Positions 1 to 8,177 of a stretch of 35,764 nucleotides of DNA are shown in pieces. The DNA lies in NCBI RefSeq assembly GCF_002964705.1, contig NZ_PQCD01000007.1, positions 1 through 35,764 of the forward strand, given 5' to 3'. A program made the translations under genes and the position numbers. Origin of the DNA: Pseudoalteromonas sp. T1lg75 (GTDB lineage Bacteria > Pseudomonadota > Gammaproteobacteria > Enterobacterales > Alteromonadaceae). Under the pieces are notes generated by a model. That model was not told the origin of the DNA and ran no database searches. It worked only from the letters and a program-made list of their open reading frames with translations. Within the stretch, counting starts at the first letter, position 1; each line of letters opens with the position of its first letter.

Positions 1-14
1 CCTGCCGTCTCAGT

Positions 15-85
15 GGGGTCGCATTATAGGGAGATTCGATTTCGACGCAAGCCCTTTTTTAAAGAAAATTGCGAAAAATAGATCG
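15..85 (-). promoter_or_regulatory. rRNA operon P1-type promoter, firing leftward out of the window
   Basis: On the minus strand there is a -35 TTGCGT (50-45), a 16-base spacer and a perfect -10 TATAAT (28-23). The -10 lies in the context CTCCCTATAATGCG, which matches the E. coli rrn P1 core almost base for base. A GC-rich discriminator follows (GCGACCCC), the kind linked to stringent control. Upstream, about 51-85 is A/T-rich with A and T tracts, as in an UP element. The transcript would start near 15-17 and leave the window at once, so the rRNA genes lie to the left. The promoter match is seen directly; the operon itself is inferred. Confidence 0.85.
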
Positions 86-123
86 TTTGCAGTTAAATTG
101 AGCATAACGACTCAAAAACATAC

Positions 124-150
124 AAAAAACCACCTAACGGTGGCTTTTTG
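124..150 (-). terminator. Rho-independent terminator of gppA
   Basis: A stem CCACC/GGTGG (130-134 with 139-143) has a 4-base loop and is flanked by A and T tracts on both sides, so it can work in both directions. On the minus strand it lies directly after the gppA stop codon and before the rRNA promoter, which isolates the two units. Confidence 0.8.
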
Positions 151-158
151 GCGGGGTT

Positions 159-1652
159 TTAATTGCTAATGGTCAGTTTCCATCCAGCCTTTCGCTGGTA
201 GAGTGACTCTTGCTGTAGCTCACTGAACATCAGGGGATGCGCATCTAACCACTGCTTATCTATATAGAGTGTCAACGCATTATCATGTTCTTTAATTACC
301 AGCTCGGGCAAAACATCATTTTTTCGGCGCATTGACAGAATTACCGCTACTCGTAATAACCGTACTAACTGGGCAGCCAGATTTTCATGAGCACCCAGCG
401 ATTCGAAGTCACCGGCTAATACATCGCCTTTATGGAAACGAACTAGTTTTGCCACTAGGTTATGCTGTTGTTTGGTAAACCCGGGCATATCGGTATTTCT
501 GATGATATAGGCACCATGCTTTGGGTATTGCTTATATTCAATTAATAAACCTACTTCATGCAACATGGCTGCAGCGGTCAATAACCCATGATCCGCCTCA
601 CTAAGTTGCCAGGGCTTACTTAACTGCGCTAACAATAGTTTAGCAATACAGGCAACCCGTTCGCCTTGTCCACGATCCACATGATAGCGAGTAATAAAAC
701 TGTCTATGGTGCGTTGGCGAATATCCTGGCGCTGCAATTGCGGCACCATGCTATAAAGCACGCCTTCGCGCAGTGCTCCACCGGCTAAGCCCATGGCACT
801 AACCTGTAAGCTCTCAAAGATGGCTATAAGAATCGCGAGTCCAGACACAAAGACTAAACGACGCTCTTCACTCAACCCAGGAAGTTGAAGCTGATCAATA
901 GATGCGTATCGGGTTGTTAATTGGCGGATATCAAGCAGCTTATCCAGTGTCAGGGTTTCATCTTGGCGCTGGGCGACCATGATCTCTTGAATAGCCTGAA
1001 CCGTACCGGATGCACCCGCGGCATAATCCCATCCGGTTGCTTGATATAAGGCAATAATAGGTTGCAGGGTTTGTTTTGCCGCCTTGATGGCATTGTCATA
1101 ATTGCTATCGCTGAGCAAACCATCTTTAAAGTAATGCTCAAGGTAGGTGACGCAGCCCATATGCAGGCTAGTGTAATGAATGGCTTGTTGGCCTTCGCCT
1201 ATGACTATTTCGGTACTGGCGCCACCAATGTCAATTACCAGCTGCTTACCTGTACAAGCCGACGTATGCGCCACACCCTGGTAGATGGTTTTTGCTTCTT
1301 CTTCACCACTGATCACATTGATGGGATGACCGAGAATTTGTTCGGCACGAAGGCGAAACTCATCGGCATTTTTTGCTAGGCGTAATGTTGCGGTGGCAAC
1401 AATGCGTACCTGAGTCGCGGGAATATCCTGCAGGCGCTCGGCAAACAAGGCTAAACACTCCCAACCACGCTCCATTGCTTCCTGACTCAGTTGCATGCTG
1501 CCATCCAACCCTGCAGCCAAACGCACCTTGCGCTTTACCCGGCCAATGGTTTGTAACGAGCCAGCCACTGTTTTGGCAATCAACATATGAAAGCTATTGG
1601 AGCCAAGATCGATTACCGCATATAAATCATCTTGGAGAGAAGAATTCACCAC
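159..1652 (-). CDS. gppA: Guanosine-5'-triphosphate,3'-diphosphate pyrophosphatase / exopolyphosphatase (GppA/Ppx family)
   Basis: A cytoplasmic hydrolase of the Ppx/GppA family that converts pppGpp to ppGpp and can shorten polyphosphate. The 497 residues fit E. coli GppA (494). The N-terminal phosphate-1 motif of the actin-like ATPase fold reads DLGSNSFHMLIA, and the second glycine-rich motif GGASTEIV follows. A C-terminal HD-like region (about 310-497) carries AAMLHEVG. The start is GTG at 1652, with an AGAGGT ribosome site six bases upstream; a second GTG follows directly. It lies downstream of rhlB, as in E. coli, which supports GppA over the paralogue Ppx, usually paired with ppk. A terminator between the two genes suggests that it is also transcribed separately or by read-through. 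Confidence 0.93.
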   Translation of the reverse strand: MVNSSLQDDLYAVIDLGSNSFHMLIAKTVAGSLQTIGRVKRKVRLAAGLDGSMQLSQEAMERGWECLALFAERLQDIPATQVRIVATATLRLAKNADEFRLRAEQILGHPINVISGEEEAKTIYQGVAHTSACTGKQLVIDIGGASTEIVIGEGQQAIHYTSLHMGCVTYLEHYFKDGLLSDSNYDNAIKAAKQTLQPIIALYQATGWDYAAGASGTVQAIQEIMVAQRQDETLTLDKLLDIRQLTTRYASIDQLQLPGLSEERRLVFVSGLAILIAIFESLQVSAMGLAGGALREGVLYSMVPQLQRQDIRQRTIDSFITRYHVDRGQGERVACIAKLLLAQLSKPWQLSEADHGLLTAAAMLHEVGLLIEYKQYPKHGAYIIRNTDMPGFTKQQHNLVAKLVRFHKGDVLAGDFESLGAHENLAAQLVRLLRVAVILSMRRKNDVLPELVIKEHDNALTLYIDKQWLDAHPLMFSELQQESLYQRKAGWKLTISN

Positions 1653-1664
1653 GTACTTACCTCT

Positions 1665-1691
1665 AAAAAAGCTTGGCCTGGGGCCAAGCTT
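1665..1691 (-). terminator. Rho-independent terminator between rhlB and gppA
   Basis: A perfect 10-bp stem AAGCTTGGCC/GGCCAAGCTT (1669-1678 with 1682-1691) is followed on the minus strand by a run of T. It ends rhlB transcripts just upstream of the gppA ribosome site. Confidence 0.85.
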
Positions 1692-1725
1692 GCACGTCGT
1701 TTGGACGTGTAGTCATGCTAGTAGG

Positions 1726-2997
1726 CTAACGTCCTTGCCCATGGCGGCGACGACCTTGCCCATGTCCTTGGTTTTTACCTCGTGAACGCCCTTGCGGCTC
1801 ACGACGTTTAATTGTTTTAGGAACCGTAAGATCATCCAACAGCGCCGTTTTATCATAATGAGACACTGGGATATTGTGCTCAATATAGTCTTCAATCTCT
1901 TGCAGGTTATAGGCGTATTGCTCACAGGCAAAGCTGATAGCATGGCCTGATGCCCCTGCACGACCGGTACGGCCAATACGATGCACGTAATCTTCGCAAT
2001 CATCCGGAAGGTCGTAGTTGAACACATGACTGACTTCAGGAATATGCAAACCACGGGCGGCAACGTCCGTAGCAACTAAAAGATCCAGACTGCCCTTGGC
2101 AAACTGTGCCAAAGTTGCTTGTCTCTTCTTTTGGTTCACATCACCGGTAAGAAGGCCGACGCGATGACCATCCGCCTTTAACCAGGCATACAACTTTTCA
2201 CAAACGTGTTTGGTATTGGCAAAGACAATGGCTTTTTCTGGCCATTCTTCTTCGATCAAGGTGAGCAGCAGCTTCATTTTGTCGTCTTGTGACGGATGAA
2301 ACAACTCTTCCTCGATACGCTTGCCGGTTTTCACATCCGGCTCAATTTGCACATGCTCCGGGTTGGTCATATGCTCGAATGCTAATTCTTGAACACGATA
2401 AGACAGGGTTGCCGAAAATAGCAGATTTAGACGTTCGGTCGCTTCAGGCATGCGGCGGAACATATAACGGATATCTTTGATAAAGCCGAGGTCGAACATG
2501 CGATCCGCTTCATCCAGTACCACAACCTCGATGTCGTTAAGGGTATAACACCCTTGTTTGTACAAATCGATCAGACGTCCCGTGGTACCAATTAAAATAT
2601 CGACACCTTTTTCTAGCTGCGCCCGTTGTTTTTCGTAATCTTCGCCACCATATAATAAACCTAGTTTAAGATTACAGTGCGGTGCTAAGATTTTTGCATC
2701 TTTGTGGATCTGAATCGCAAGCTCCCGAGTGGGAGCCATGATCAGGGCTCTTGGTTGCTGACCCGACGGCTTTTGACTCTGCAATAAGTGATGACAGGTG
2801 GCGGTAAGAAACGCCAGTGTTTTACCTGTGCCAGTTTGCGCTTGGCCCGCAATGTCGCGGCCAGCCTCAACATAAGGCATACACTTCGCCTGAATAGGCG
2901 TGCAGTATTCAAAGCCACTTGCTTGCAATCCGGCAACCACCTCCGGAGCTAAAGCAAAGTCTGCAAATTTTTTATCGGTTAAATGTGTCTTATTCAT
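1726..2997 (-). CDS. rhlB: ATP-dependent DEAD-box RNA helicase RhlB
   Basis: The RNA helicase of the degradosome in relatives, where it unwinds structured mRNA for RNase E and PNPase. All DEAD-box motifs are visible: Q motif region around FEYCTPIQ (29-36), motif I AQTGTGKT (53-60), Ia PTRELA (89-94), TTGR (138-141), DEAD (162-165), SAT, and the C-terminal motifs [10 protein letters not shown] and [10 protein letters not shown]. At 423 residues it matches E. coli RhlB (421). The C-terminal tail is rich in Arg, Gly and Gln and probably binds RNA. The start is ATG at 2997, without a clear Shine-Dalgarno sequence. It is divergent from trxA, as in E. coli. Confidence 0.95.
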   Translation of the reverse strand: MNKTHLTDKKFADFALAPEVVAGLQASGFEYCTPIQAKCMPYVEAGRDIAGQAQTGTGKTLAFLTATCHHLLQSQKPSGQQPRALIMAPTRELAIQIHKDAKILAPHCNLKLGLLYGGEDYEKQRAQLEKGVDILIGTTGRLIDLYKQGCYTLNDIEVVVLDEADRMFDLGFIKDIRYMFRRMPEATERLNLLFSATLSYRVQELAFEHMTNPEHVQIEPDVKTGKRIEEELFHPSQDDKMKLLLTLIEEEWPEKAIVFANTKHVCEKLYAWLKADGHRVGLLTGDVNQKKRQATLAQFAKGSLDLLVATDVAARGLHIPEVSHVFNYDLPDDCEDYVHRIGRTGRAGASGHAISFACEQYAYNLQEIEDYIEHNIPVSHYDKTALLDDLTVPKTIKRREPQGRSRGKNQGHGQGRRRHGQGR

Positions 2998-3088
2998 AGC
3001 GATAAAGCATAACGCTTAAACTTGCAATAAGAAACAAGAGTGTTTAAATACGCACTAAATAAATTCGCCAAATTTAACGGAGAGCGTG

Positions 3089-3415
3089 ATGAGCGATAAA
3101 ATTATCCAATTAACAGACGACAGCTTTGAGGCTGACGTAATGCAATCAGACAAGCCAGTACTAGTCGACTTTTGGGCTGAGTGGTGTGGTCCTTGTAAAA
3201 TGATTGCCCCTATTCTTGACGATGTGGCTGGCGAGTTTGAAGGCCGTGTGACTATCGGTAAACTGAATATCGACCAAAACGCCGGCACTCCACCTAAGTT
3301 TGGTATCCGCGGTATTCCAACCTTACTACTGTTCAAAGACGGTCAGGTTGCCGCTACTAAAGTAGGTGCCCTTTCTAAAGCTCAGCTAGTTGAGTTCTTA
3401 GAAAACAACATCTAA
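3089..3415 (+). CDS. trxA: Thioredoxin 1
   Basis: A small cytoplasmic dithiol oxidoreductase that reduces protein disulfides (for example in ribonucleotide reductase) and is recharged by thioredoxin reductase. The active site WCGPCK has Cys33 and Cys36; the cis-proline motif is GIPTL. At 108 residues it equals the E. coli length. A GTG at 3086 would add one residue, but the ATG at 3089 has GGAG six bases upstream and matches the family N-terminus MSDKIIQL. It lies between divergent rhlB and downstream rho, the conserved arrangement, and has its own terminator. Confidence 0.97.
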   Translation: MSDKIIQLTDDSFEADVMQSDKPVLVDFWAEWCGPCKMIAPILDDVAGEFEGRVTIGKLNIDQNAGTPPKFGIRGIPTLLLFKDGQVAATKVGALSKAQLVEFLENNI

Positions 3416-3426
3416 GCAATCAATTA

Positions 3427-3452
3427 TAAAAAAGGGCGCTCGCCCTTTTTTT
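3427..3452 (+). terminator. Rho-independent terminator of trxA
   Basis: A stem GGGC/GCCC (extendable to GGGCG/CGCCC, 3434-3445) is flanked by an A run and a seven-T run directly after the trxA stop. It separates trxA from rho. Confidence 0.85.
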
Positions 3453-3540
3453 ATATGACATTTTGTATAAAGACTGGACGATAAGCCACTGAGCTGCTAG
3501 TTTATAACCCCAACAATTCCAAGTTTATCCAAAAACCTCA

Positions 3541-3562
3541 CTCGAAGTATTTCTATTTCGAG
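3541..3562 (+). other. Stem-loop in the rho leader
   Basis: An inverted repeat CTCGAA (3541-3546) and TTCGAG (3557-3562) with a 10-base loop lies 28 bases before the rho start, in the roughly 140-base leader after the trxA terminator. In E. coli the rho leader mediates autoregulation by Rho; a comparable role here is inference. Confidence 0.35.
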
Positions 3563-3590
3563 ACGATAAATAGTTAAAGAACCCACCAAT

Positions 3591-4850
3591 ATGCATTTAC
3601 GCGAACTGAAAGACAAGTCTATAAAAGAGCTTGTAAACCTAGCCGAGTCTATGGGCTTAGAAAACGTAGCCCGTCTAAGAAAACAAGACATTATCTTTGC
3701 CATCCTGAAAGCCCACGCAAAAAGTGGCGAAAACATTTACGGTGGCGGTGTACTAGAAATCCTGCAAGACGGTTTCGGTTTCTTACGTAGCTCAGAAGCT
3801 TCGTACCTGGCCGGTCCAGACGATATTTATGTATCTCCAAGCCAAATTCGTCGATTCAGTTTGCGCACGGGCGACAGCATTGCCGGTCTTATTCGTCCAC
3901 CTAAAGATGGCGAGCGCTATTTTGCCCTGCTTAAAGTTAACGAGGTTAACTTTGATAAGCCGGAAAACTCACGCACCAAGATTTTATTCGAGAACTTAAC
4001 GCCACTACATGCCAATGAACGTTTACGTATGGAACGTGGTAACGGCAGCACCGAAGACATCACCGCCCGTGTTCTTGACCTTGCAGCACCAATTGGTAAA
4101 GGCCAACGTGGCTTGTTGGTTGCACCGCCAAAAGCCGGTAAAACCATGCTGCTACAGAATATCGCCCAGTCTATTAGCTATAACCACCCTGATTGTGAGC
4201 TGATGGTATTGCTTATCGATGAGCGTCCGGAAGAAGTAACAGAAATGCAGCGCCTGGTAAAAGGCGAAGTTGTTGCCTCAACCTTCGATGAGCCAGCAAG
4301 TCGTCACGTACAGGTTGCGGAAATGGTGATCGAAAAGGCAAAACGCCTGGTTGAGCATAAAAAAGACGTGATCATCCTACTGGATTCAATTACCCGTTTA
4401 GCTCGAGCCTACAACACAGTGATCCCGTCATCGGGTAAAGTACTCACTGGTGGTGTTGACGCCAATGCCCTACATAAACCGAAACGCTTCTTCGGTGCGG
4501 CACGTAACGTTGAGGAAGGCGGCAGCCTGACCATCATCGCCACCGCGCTTATCGATACCGGTTCGAAAATGGATGAAGTTATCTACGAAGAGTTTAAAGG
4601 TACAGGTAACATGGAACTGCACCTGAACCGTAAGATTGCCGAGAAACGCGTATTCCCGGCGATTGACTTCAACCGCTCTGGTACTCGCCGCGAAGAGTTG
4701 CTGACTAAACCGGACGAACTACAGAAGATGTGGATCCTGCGTAAGATTGTGCACGACATGTCGGAAATCGATGCCATGGAATTCCTGATCGATAAGCTGG
4801 CCATGTGTAAGACCAATGATGAGTTTTTCGACTCTATGAAGCGCAAGTAA
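3591..4850 (+). CDS. rho: Transcription termination factor Rho
   Basis: A hexameric RNA-dependent ATPase that loads on untranslated RNA and releases RNA polymerase. The protein has 419 residues, the same length as E. coli Rho, and is alignable throughout. In order it shows an N-terminal helical Rho_N domain (about 1-47), the cold-shock-like RNA-binding domain with DGFGFLR (about 60-66), Walker [12 protein letters not shown] (about 180-190), the Walker B region [10 protein letters not shown], the Q-loop segment [13 protein letters not shown], and the R-loop region GTGNMELHL. The start codon ATG lacks a clear Shine-Dalgarno sequence. It is followed by a bidirectional terminator shared with the convergent sensor-kinase gene. 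Confidence 0.97.
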   Translation: MHLRELKDKSIKELVNLAESMGLENVARLRKQDIIFAILKAHAKSGENIYGGGVLEILQDGFGFLRSSEASYLAGPDDIYVSPSQIRRFSLRTGDSIAGLIRPPKDGERYFALLKVNEVNFDKPENSRTKILFENLTPLHANERLRMERGNGSTEDITARVLDLAAPIGKGQRGLLVAPPKAGKTMLLQNIAQSISYNHPDCELMVLLIDERPEEVTEMQRLVKGEVVASTFDEPASRHVQVAEMVIEKAKRLVEHKKDVIILLDSITRLARAYNTVIPSSGKVLTGGVDANALHKPKRFFGAARNVEEGGSLTIIATALIDTGSKMDEVIYEEFKGTGNMELHLNRKIAEKRVFPAIDFNRSGTRREELLTKPDELQKMWILRKIVHDMSEIDAMEFLIDKLAMCKTNDEFFDSMKRK

Positions 4851-4868
4851 GCCTGCACAGAGTTAAAT

Positions 4869-4898
4869 AAAAGCCACTGTAATCGCAGTGGCTTTTTT
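4869..4898. terminator. Bidirectional terminator between rho and the hybrid kinase
   Basis: A 7-bp stem GCCACTG/CAGTGGC (4873-4879 with 4886-4892), extended by A/T pairs, is followed by six T on the plus strand and a T-rich stretch on the minus strand. It serves both rho and the convergent kinase gene. Confidence 0.85.
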
Positions 4899-4909
4899 GT
4901 GTCTGAAGT

Positions 4910-6775
4910 CTAATGCCCCGACTCGGTATCGTGCATCGCCAGATCGTGCAGCAGCTCGCTTACGTGCTCACCGTCTTGGAATTTGGCGGCGCGCTCAATG
5001 TCACTGAGCAGTTGGGCAAGCTCCTCATCGGCAAACATTTTTGCAGCGCCAGCCAAGCGATGGGCAATTTTGGCCACGACAGCGATATCGCCGCGCTGCT
5101 GCGCCGCTCTAAGTAGGGCGATTTCCGCCGGCAGGGTTTGCGCGAAACTGTGACGCAGATCGCTCATATCAACCTCACGGTAACCCTCTTTTTGCTCACC
5201 GATACTCAAATAACGCTCTAACATGGCACAAAACTGTGCCTTATCTATGGGCTTGGCCAGGTGGCCGGCAAACCCTGCCTGCTTATAGTGGGCGATTTCA
5301 TGGGTCATGGCGTTGGCGGTGAGGGCGATAATGGGGTTACCAAAACCACATTGATGCAACAAGGACAGCGCCCCTAAACCATCCAGTATTGGCATCTGAA
5401 TATCCATCAACACCAGATCCGGGTTATGTTTCAACGCCAACTCCACCGCTTGTTCACCATTTTCGGCGCTGTAGACTGTCACTCCCAAATTCTCCAAGGT
5501 GCGCTCAATCAGGCGACGGTTATCCGGGTGATCTTCAGCCAGTACCACGCTGCCGTTAAAGCTGGAAGTATAACAAGGCGGTTGCTGTGCCTGCACATCG
5601 CTCGTCAATGGGCTGTGCTGACAGGGAAGTTTAAAGCAAAAGCAACTGCCTTTGCCCAAGGTGCTGGTCACGGTAATTTGACCACCCATGATGCACGCCA
5701 ATTGCTGCGACAGACTCAAGCCCAGTCCGGTGCCACCAAAGCGTCGGCTAATGGAGTTATCTCCCTGACTAAAGGTGGTAAAAATAGCTTCTAGCTTGTC
5801 CTCGGCGATGCCAATCCCCGTGTCTTCAACACAAAATACCAGGGCATTTTCCTTGCCGCTGACCTTGAGGGTCACAGCCCCCTGCTCGGTAAACTTAATG
5901 GCATTGGAACATAGGTTAACCAGTACCTGCTTGACACGAATATAGTCCAGCTCGGCACCGCTGTTGGCCGCCAGCTGGTTGTCGATGCAAAAGCCAATCC
6001 CTCGCTGCTGGGCGCTGGGAGCAAACATGGCATTAATATCGGCGAGCAGCGAATCCAGACTTACCAAAGCAATATTAAGCTCAAGCTTATTGGCCTCGAT
6101 CTTACTTAAATCCAGCACATCATTGATCAGCTCACCCAGGTGCTGGCTGTTGTTATAAATAACCTGCAGCTCCTTGGCGACATCTGCGCCACGTACCTCG
6201 CCATGAATAATGGCTTCTGCCTGGCCCATAATGGACGTCAGCGGCGTTCTGATCTCATGACTGATATTAGCCAAAAATTGGCTTTTTATTTCATTGGCTG
6301 AACTCAGCTGTTGCGCCAGGGTTTCTAGCTCCTGGGTGCGCAGGCGTACTTTTTCTTCCAAGATGGCATTGGCCCTGCGCTCGGTGGCACGACGATACAA
6401 GAGCACCCCGATGATCAAGGTCAGCAACAGTAACCCAGAGACCAGCCAGGTAAATTGATTGCGTTGGCGCGCCGCCATACGTTCAAATTCTTGTTGCTGC
6501 TGCAACGATTCCACCTGACGCTGCAACTGGGTCGTATTGTATTTAGCATGGAAGTCATTGAGGCGACTGGCAATGGCATGACTGACGGCTAGATCGCGTT
6601 CACGCTCATATTTTTCAAACAATACCAGGGCCTGCTGCGTATCCCCCTTGGCGGCCACCAGCAGCAGTTCTATTAAATAGGTATTGAGCGACTCATCGTC
6701 CTTGTTGTTCTGGCGCGCCAACGCATAGGCCTGTACTAAGGCTGCTTCGGCGCGCTCGTACTTCCCCCTTCCCAT
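4910..6775 (-). CDS. Hybrid sensor histidine kinase, kinase-receiver-HPt part (frameshifted from its TPR sensor)
   Basis: The signalling half of a tripartite hybrid kinase. As read from 6775, residues 1-50 continue a TPR array. A coiled-coil segment (80-105), one membrane helix (about 108-127) and a linker coil follow. Next come HisKA with ISHEIRTPLT (phospho-acceptor His173), HATPase_c with NAIKF, DTGIGI and GGTGLGLSL, a receiver domain (about 409-523, Asp458 in LVLMD, Lys508) and a C-terminal HPt domain with AHRLAGAAK (His572). The phosphorelay His-Asp-His-Asp is complete apart from an output regulator, which is not encoded nearby. The first codons overlap the upstream TPR frame, and the ATG at 6775 has no convincing ribosome site. 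Removing one C from the five-C run at 6764-6768 joins both frames into one protein of about 934 residues. I therefore read this as one gene broken by an indel or a sequencing error. Confidence 0.85.
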   Translation of the reverse strand: MGRGKYERAEAALVQAYALARQNNKDDESLNTYLIELLLVAAKGDTQQALVLFEKYERERDLAVSHAIASRLNDFHAKYNTTQLQRQVESLQQQQEFERMAARQRNQFTWLVSGLLLLTLIIGVLLYRRATERRANAILEEKVRLRTQELETLAQQLSSANEIKSQFLANISHEIRTPLTSIMGQAEAIIHGEVRGADVAKELQVIYNNSQHLGELINDVLDLSKIEANKLELNIALVSLDSLLADINAMFAPSAQQRGIGFCIDNQLAANSGAELDYIRVKQVLVNLCSNAIKFTEQGAVTLKVSGKENALVFCVEDTGIGIAEDKLEAIFTTFSQGDNSISRRFGGTGLGLSLSQQLACIMGGQITVTSTLGKGSCFCFKLPCQHSPLTSDVQAQQPPCYTSSFNGSVVLAEDHPDNRRLIERTLENLGVTVYSAENGEQAVELALKHNPDLVLMDIQMPILDGLGALSLLHQCGFGNPIIALTANAMTHEIAHYKQAGFAGHLAKPIDKAQFCAMLERYLSIGEQKEGYREVDMSDLRHSFAQTLPAEIALLRAAQQRGDIAVVAKIAHRLAGAAKMFADEELAQLLSDIERAAKFQDGEHVSELLHDLAMHDTESGH

Positions 6776-7715
6776 ACAGCACCTTGGCGGTGATCTCTTG
6801 TACGGTAATGAGCCCGGGGAAATAGTCGATCACCTCAAGCTGCGCCTTCGCTTCTTCTAAGGTAGCCAGGGAGTCATCAAAACGGCCTTGAAAGAAATAC
6901 AAGTCGGCCAAGTTCATCAAGGTGTTATGCAAGCTTAAAGAATCATTGGTCTTGGCAATGTTCGCCAACGCCAACTGATATTGCTCGGCGGCGGCGTCAA
7001 GCTGCCCGAGGTTGCGGTAAATAATGCCGAGATTAGACTGCATTTGTGCCAGCCCGGCTGTATCGCCCAAGCGCGTAAAGGCATCCCCCACGGTCCCATA
7101 CATTTCTAACGCGGCATCGAAGCGATCGGCACTGATATAGGCGCCAGCAATATTGTGAATAATATCGACCCTATCCTGCTCCGAGCCGTATTCGTCATAC
7201 AAGGCTTTGGCACTGCCGTAATAGTCAATGGCCTGCTCCAAGCGCTCCGCGCGCATCAAGGCCAAGCCGATATTATTGTATAAATGGGCCTGTAGCAGCG
7301 GTTCATTGGCTTGCTCAAGTATCTGTAATGCTCGGGAGTAGTCCTCCACGGCACTGAGGTAATGACCACGGTAATAATTGGCTATACCCTGCTTTTTCGC
7401 ATAATCGGCACGGCGTACCGGAGGTTCTCTATCGGCGGATAACTGCTCCGCGCGCAAAAAATATCGGGTCGCTTTTTGGTAATCACCCTTAGCAAAATAG
7501 TGCTCGGCGACGAACACGGTCAGCGCCAACTTTTCACTATCCGCCAGGGGCTCACTTAAACGTGTTATGGCACTATCGAGTTGTTGCTCTTTGGGCTCAC
7601 TCTGGATTTGCTCTAGCGCGGTGTTGGCAGCATAGCTGGGATAGGGGGAAAGAGACAAAGCGGCCACGACAATAGCGCTCATGATGAGATAAAAGCTGAC
7701 CTTCCTTTGCGACAT
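6693..7715 (-). CDS. TPR-repeat periplasmic sensor part of the hybrid kinase (5' part of a frameshifted gene)
   Basis: The N-terminal half of the kinase gene. Signal peptide: residues 1-29 from the start at 7715, hydrophobic core then cleavage near PSYA/AN. About eight tetratricopeptide repeats follow (for example LYNNIGLALMRAERLEQAID and MQSNLGIIYRNLGQLDAAAE). This matches known TPR-sensor kinases in which the periplasmic TPR region precedes a single membrane helix. The frame could start at 7835, but the ATG at 7715 has GGAAG upstream and places the signal peptide at the N-terminus. True coding ends near 6768; the last 25 residues (rich in Arg and Ser) are out of frame and end at 6693. In the other frame the TPR array continues as GKYERAEAALVQAYALA, which pins the break to the C run at 6764-6768. 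Confidence 0.8.
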   Translation of the reverse strand: MSQRKVSFYLIMSAIVVAALSLSPYPSYAANTALEQIQSEPKEQQLDSAITRLSEPLADSEKLALTVFVAEHYFAKGDYQKATRYFLRAEQLSADREPPVRRADYAKKQGIANYYRGHYLSAVEDYSRALQILEQANEPLLQAHLYNNIGLALMRAERLEQAIDYYGSAKALYDEYGSEQDRVDIIHNIAGAYISADRFDAALEMYGTVGDAFTRLGDTAGLAQMQSNLGIIYRNLGQLDAAAEQYQLALANIAKTNDSLSLHNTLMNLADLYFFQGRFDDSLATLEEAKAQLEVIDYFPGLITVQEITAKVLYGKGEVRARRSSLSTGLCVGAPEQQGR

Positions 7716-8177
7716 TACTTTCTTCCACTTTGGCTTTGTACTAGAGCATAGCTGCCATACCCTAGCGTATTTATTACTTGAGACATAAATAGCATCACTT
7801 TCGATTCGCATTGCTATCACTAACGCTCGTGCCACCGCCTATCCTTGTTGGCATTCGCTTTTATAGAAATAGCCTCAACGTATTGCGAGTGTTTGCTATT
7901 TATTCATATCCAGCGGGCATATTCAACTTTATTACGACTATTAACCTATGCCACTCGCATGCCAGGGTGCTTGAAGCGCCCCCTGTCTAAAAGAGCAAAT
8001 TATAGCCCATTTATCAACGAAGTTATTGATTTACTTAAATAGTCTAAAGAGATAGGTCCCTTTCGAATACATTAAAAATGAAAACATGAATAACACACCA
8101 ATACTTGCAATTGATAATCATTTGCAATAGCATGCGCATTCACAATAACTCTTAACAACTCTTTAGGATCTTACGCA
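7716..8177. other. Intergenic region between divergent kinase and receptor genes
   Basis: 462 bases, A/T-rich, that must carry the promoters of both divergent genes. The Fur box at 8107-8125 is the only site I can identify with confidence. A 65-codon open frame at 7845-8042 has no ribosome site or recognisable protein features, and I do not call it a gene. Confidence 0.6.
8107..8125. promoter_or_regulatory. Fur box upstream of the TonB-dependent receptor
   Basis: The 19-mer GCAATTGATAATCATTTGC matches the Fur consensus GATAATGATAATCATTATC at 14 of 19 positions, including the whole central GATAATCATT. It lies 52 bases before the receptor start, where bound Fe-Fur would block transcription. 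This predicts induction by iron starvation. Confidence 0.8.

Noticed and set aside
3022..3050. TTGCAA-17-TAAATA as a trxA promoter
   Set aside because: The -35 matches four of six and the -10 only three of six consensus bases; not enough to list as a feature.
3455..3484. Nine-codon open frame (MTFCIKTGR) in the rho leader, considered as a leader peptide like rhoL
   Set aside because: No Shine-Dalgarno sequence, no resemblance to E. coli RhoL, and it starts right after the trxA terminator.
7845..8042. 65-codon open frame in the kinase-receptor intergenic region
   Set aside because: No ribosome site, no recognisable motif, and it lies within the region needed for divergent promoters.
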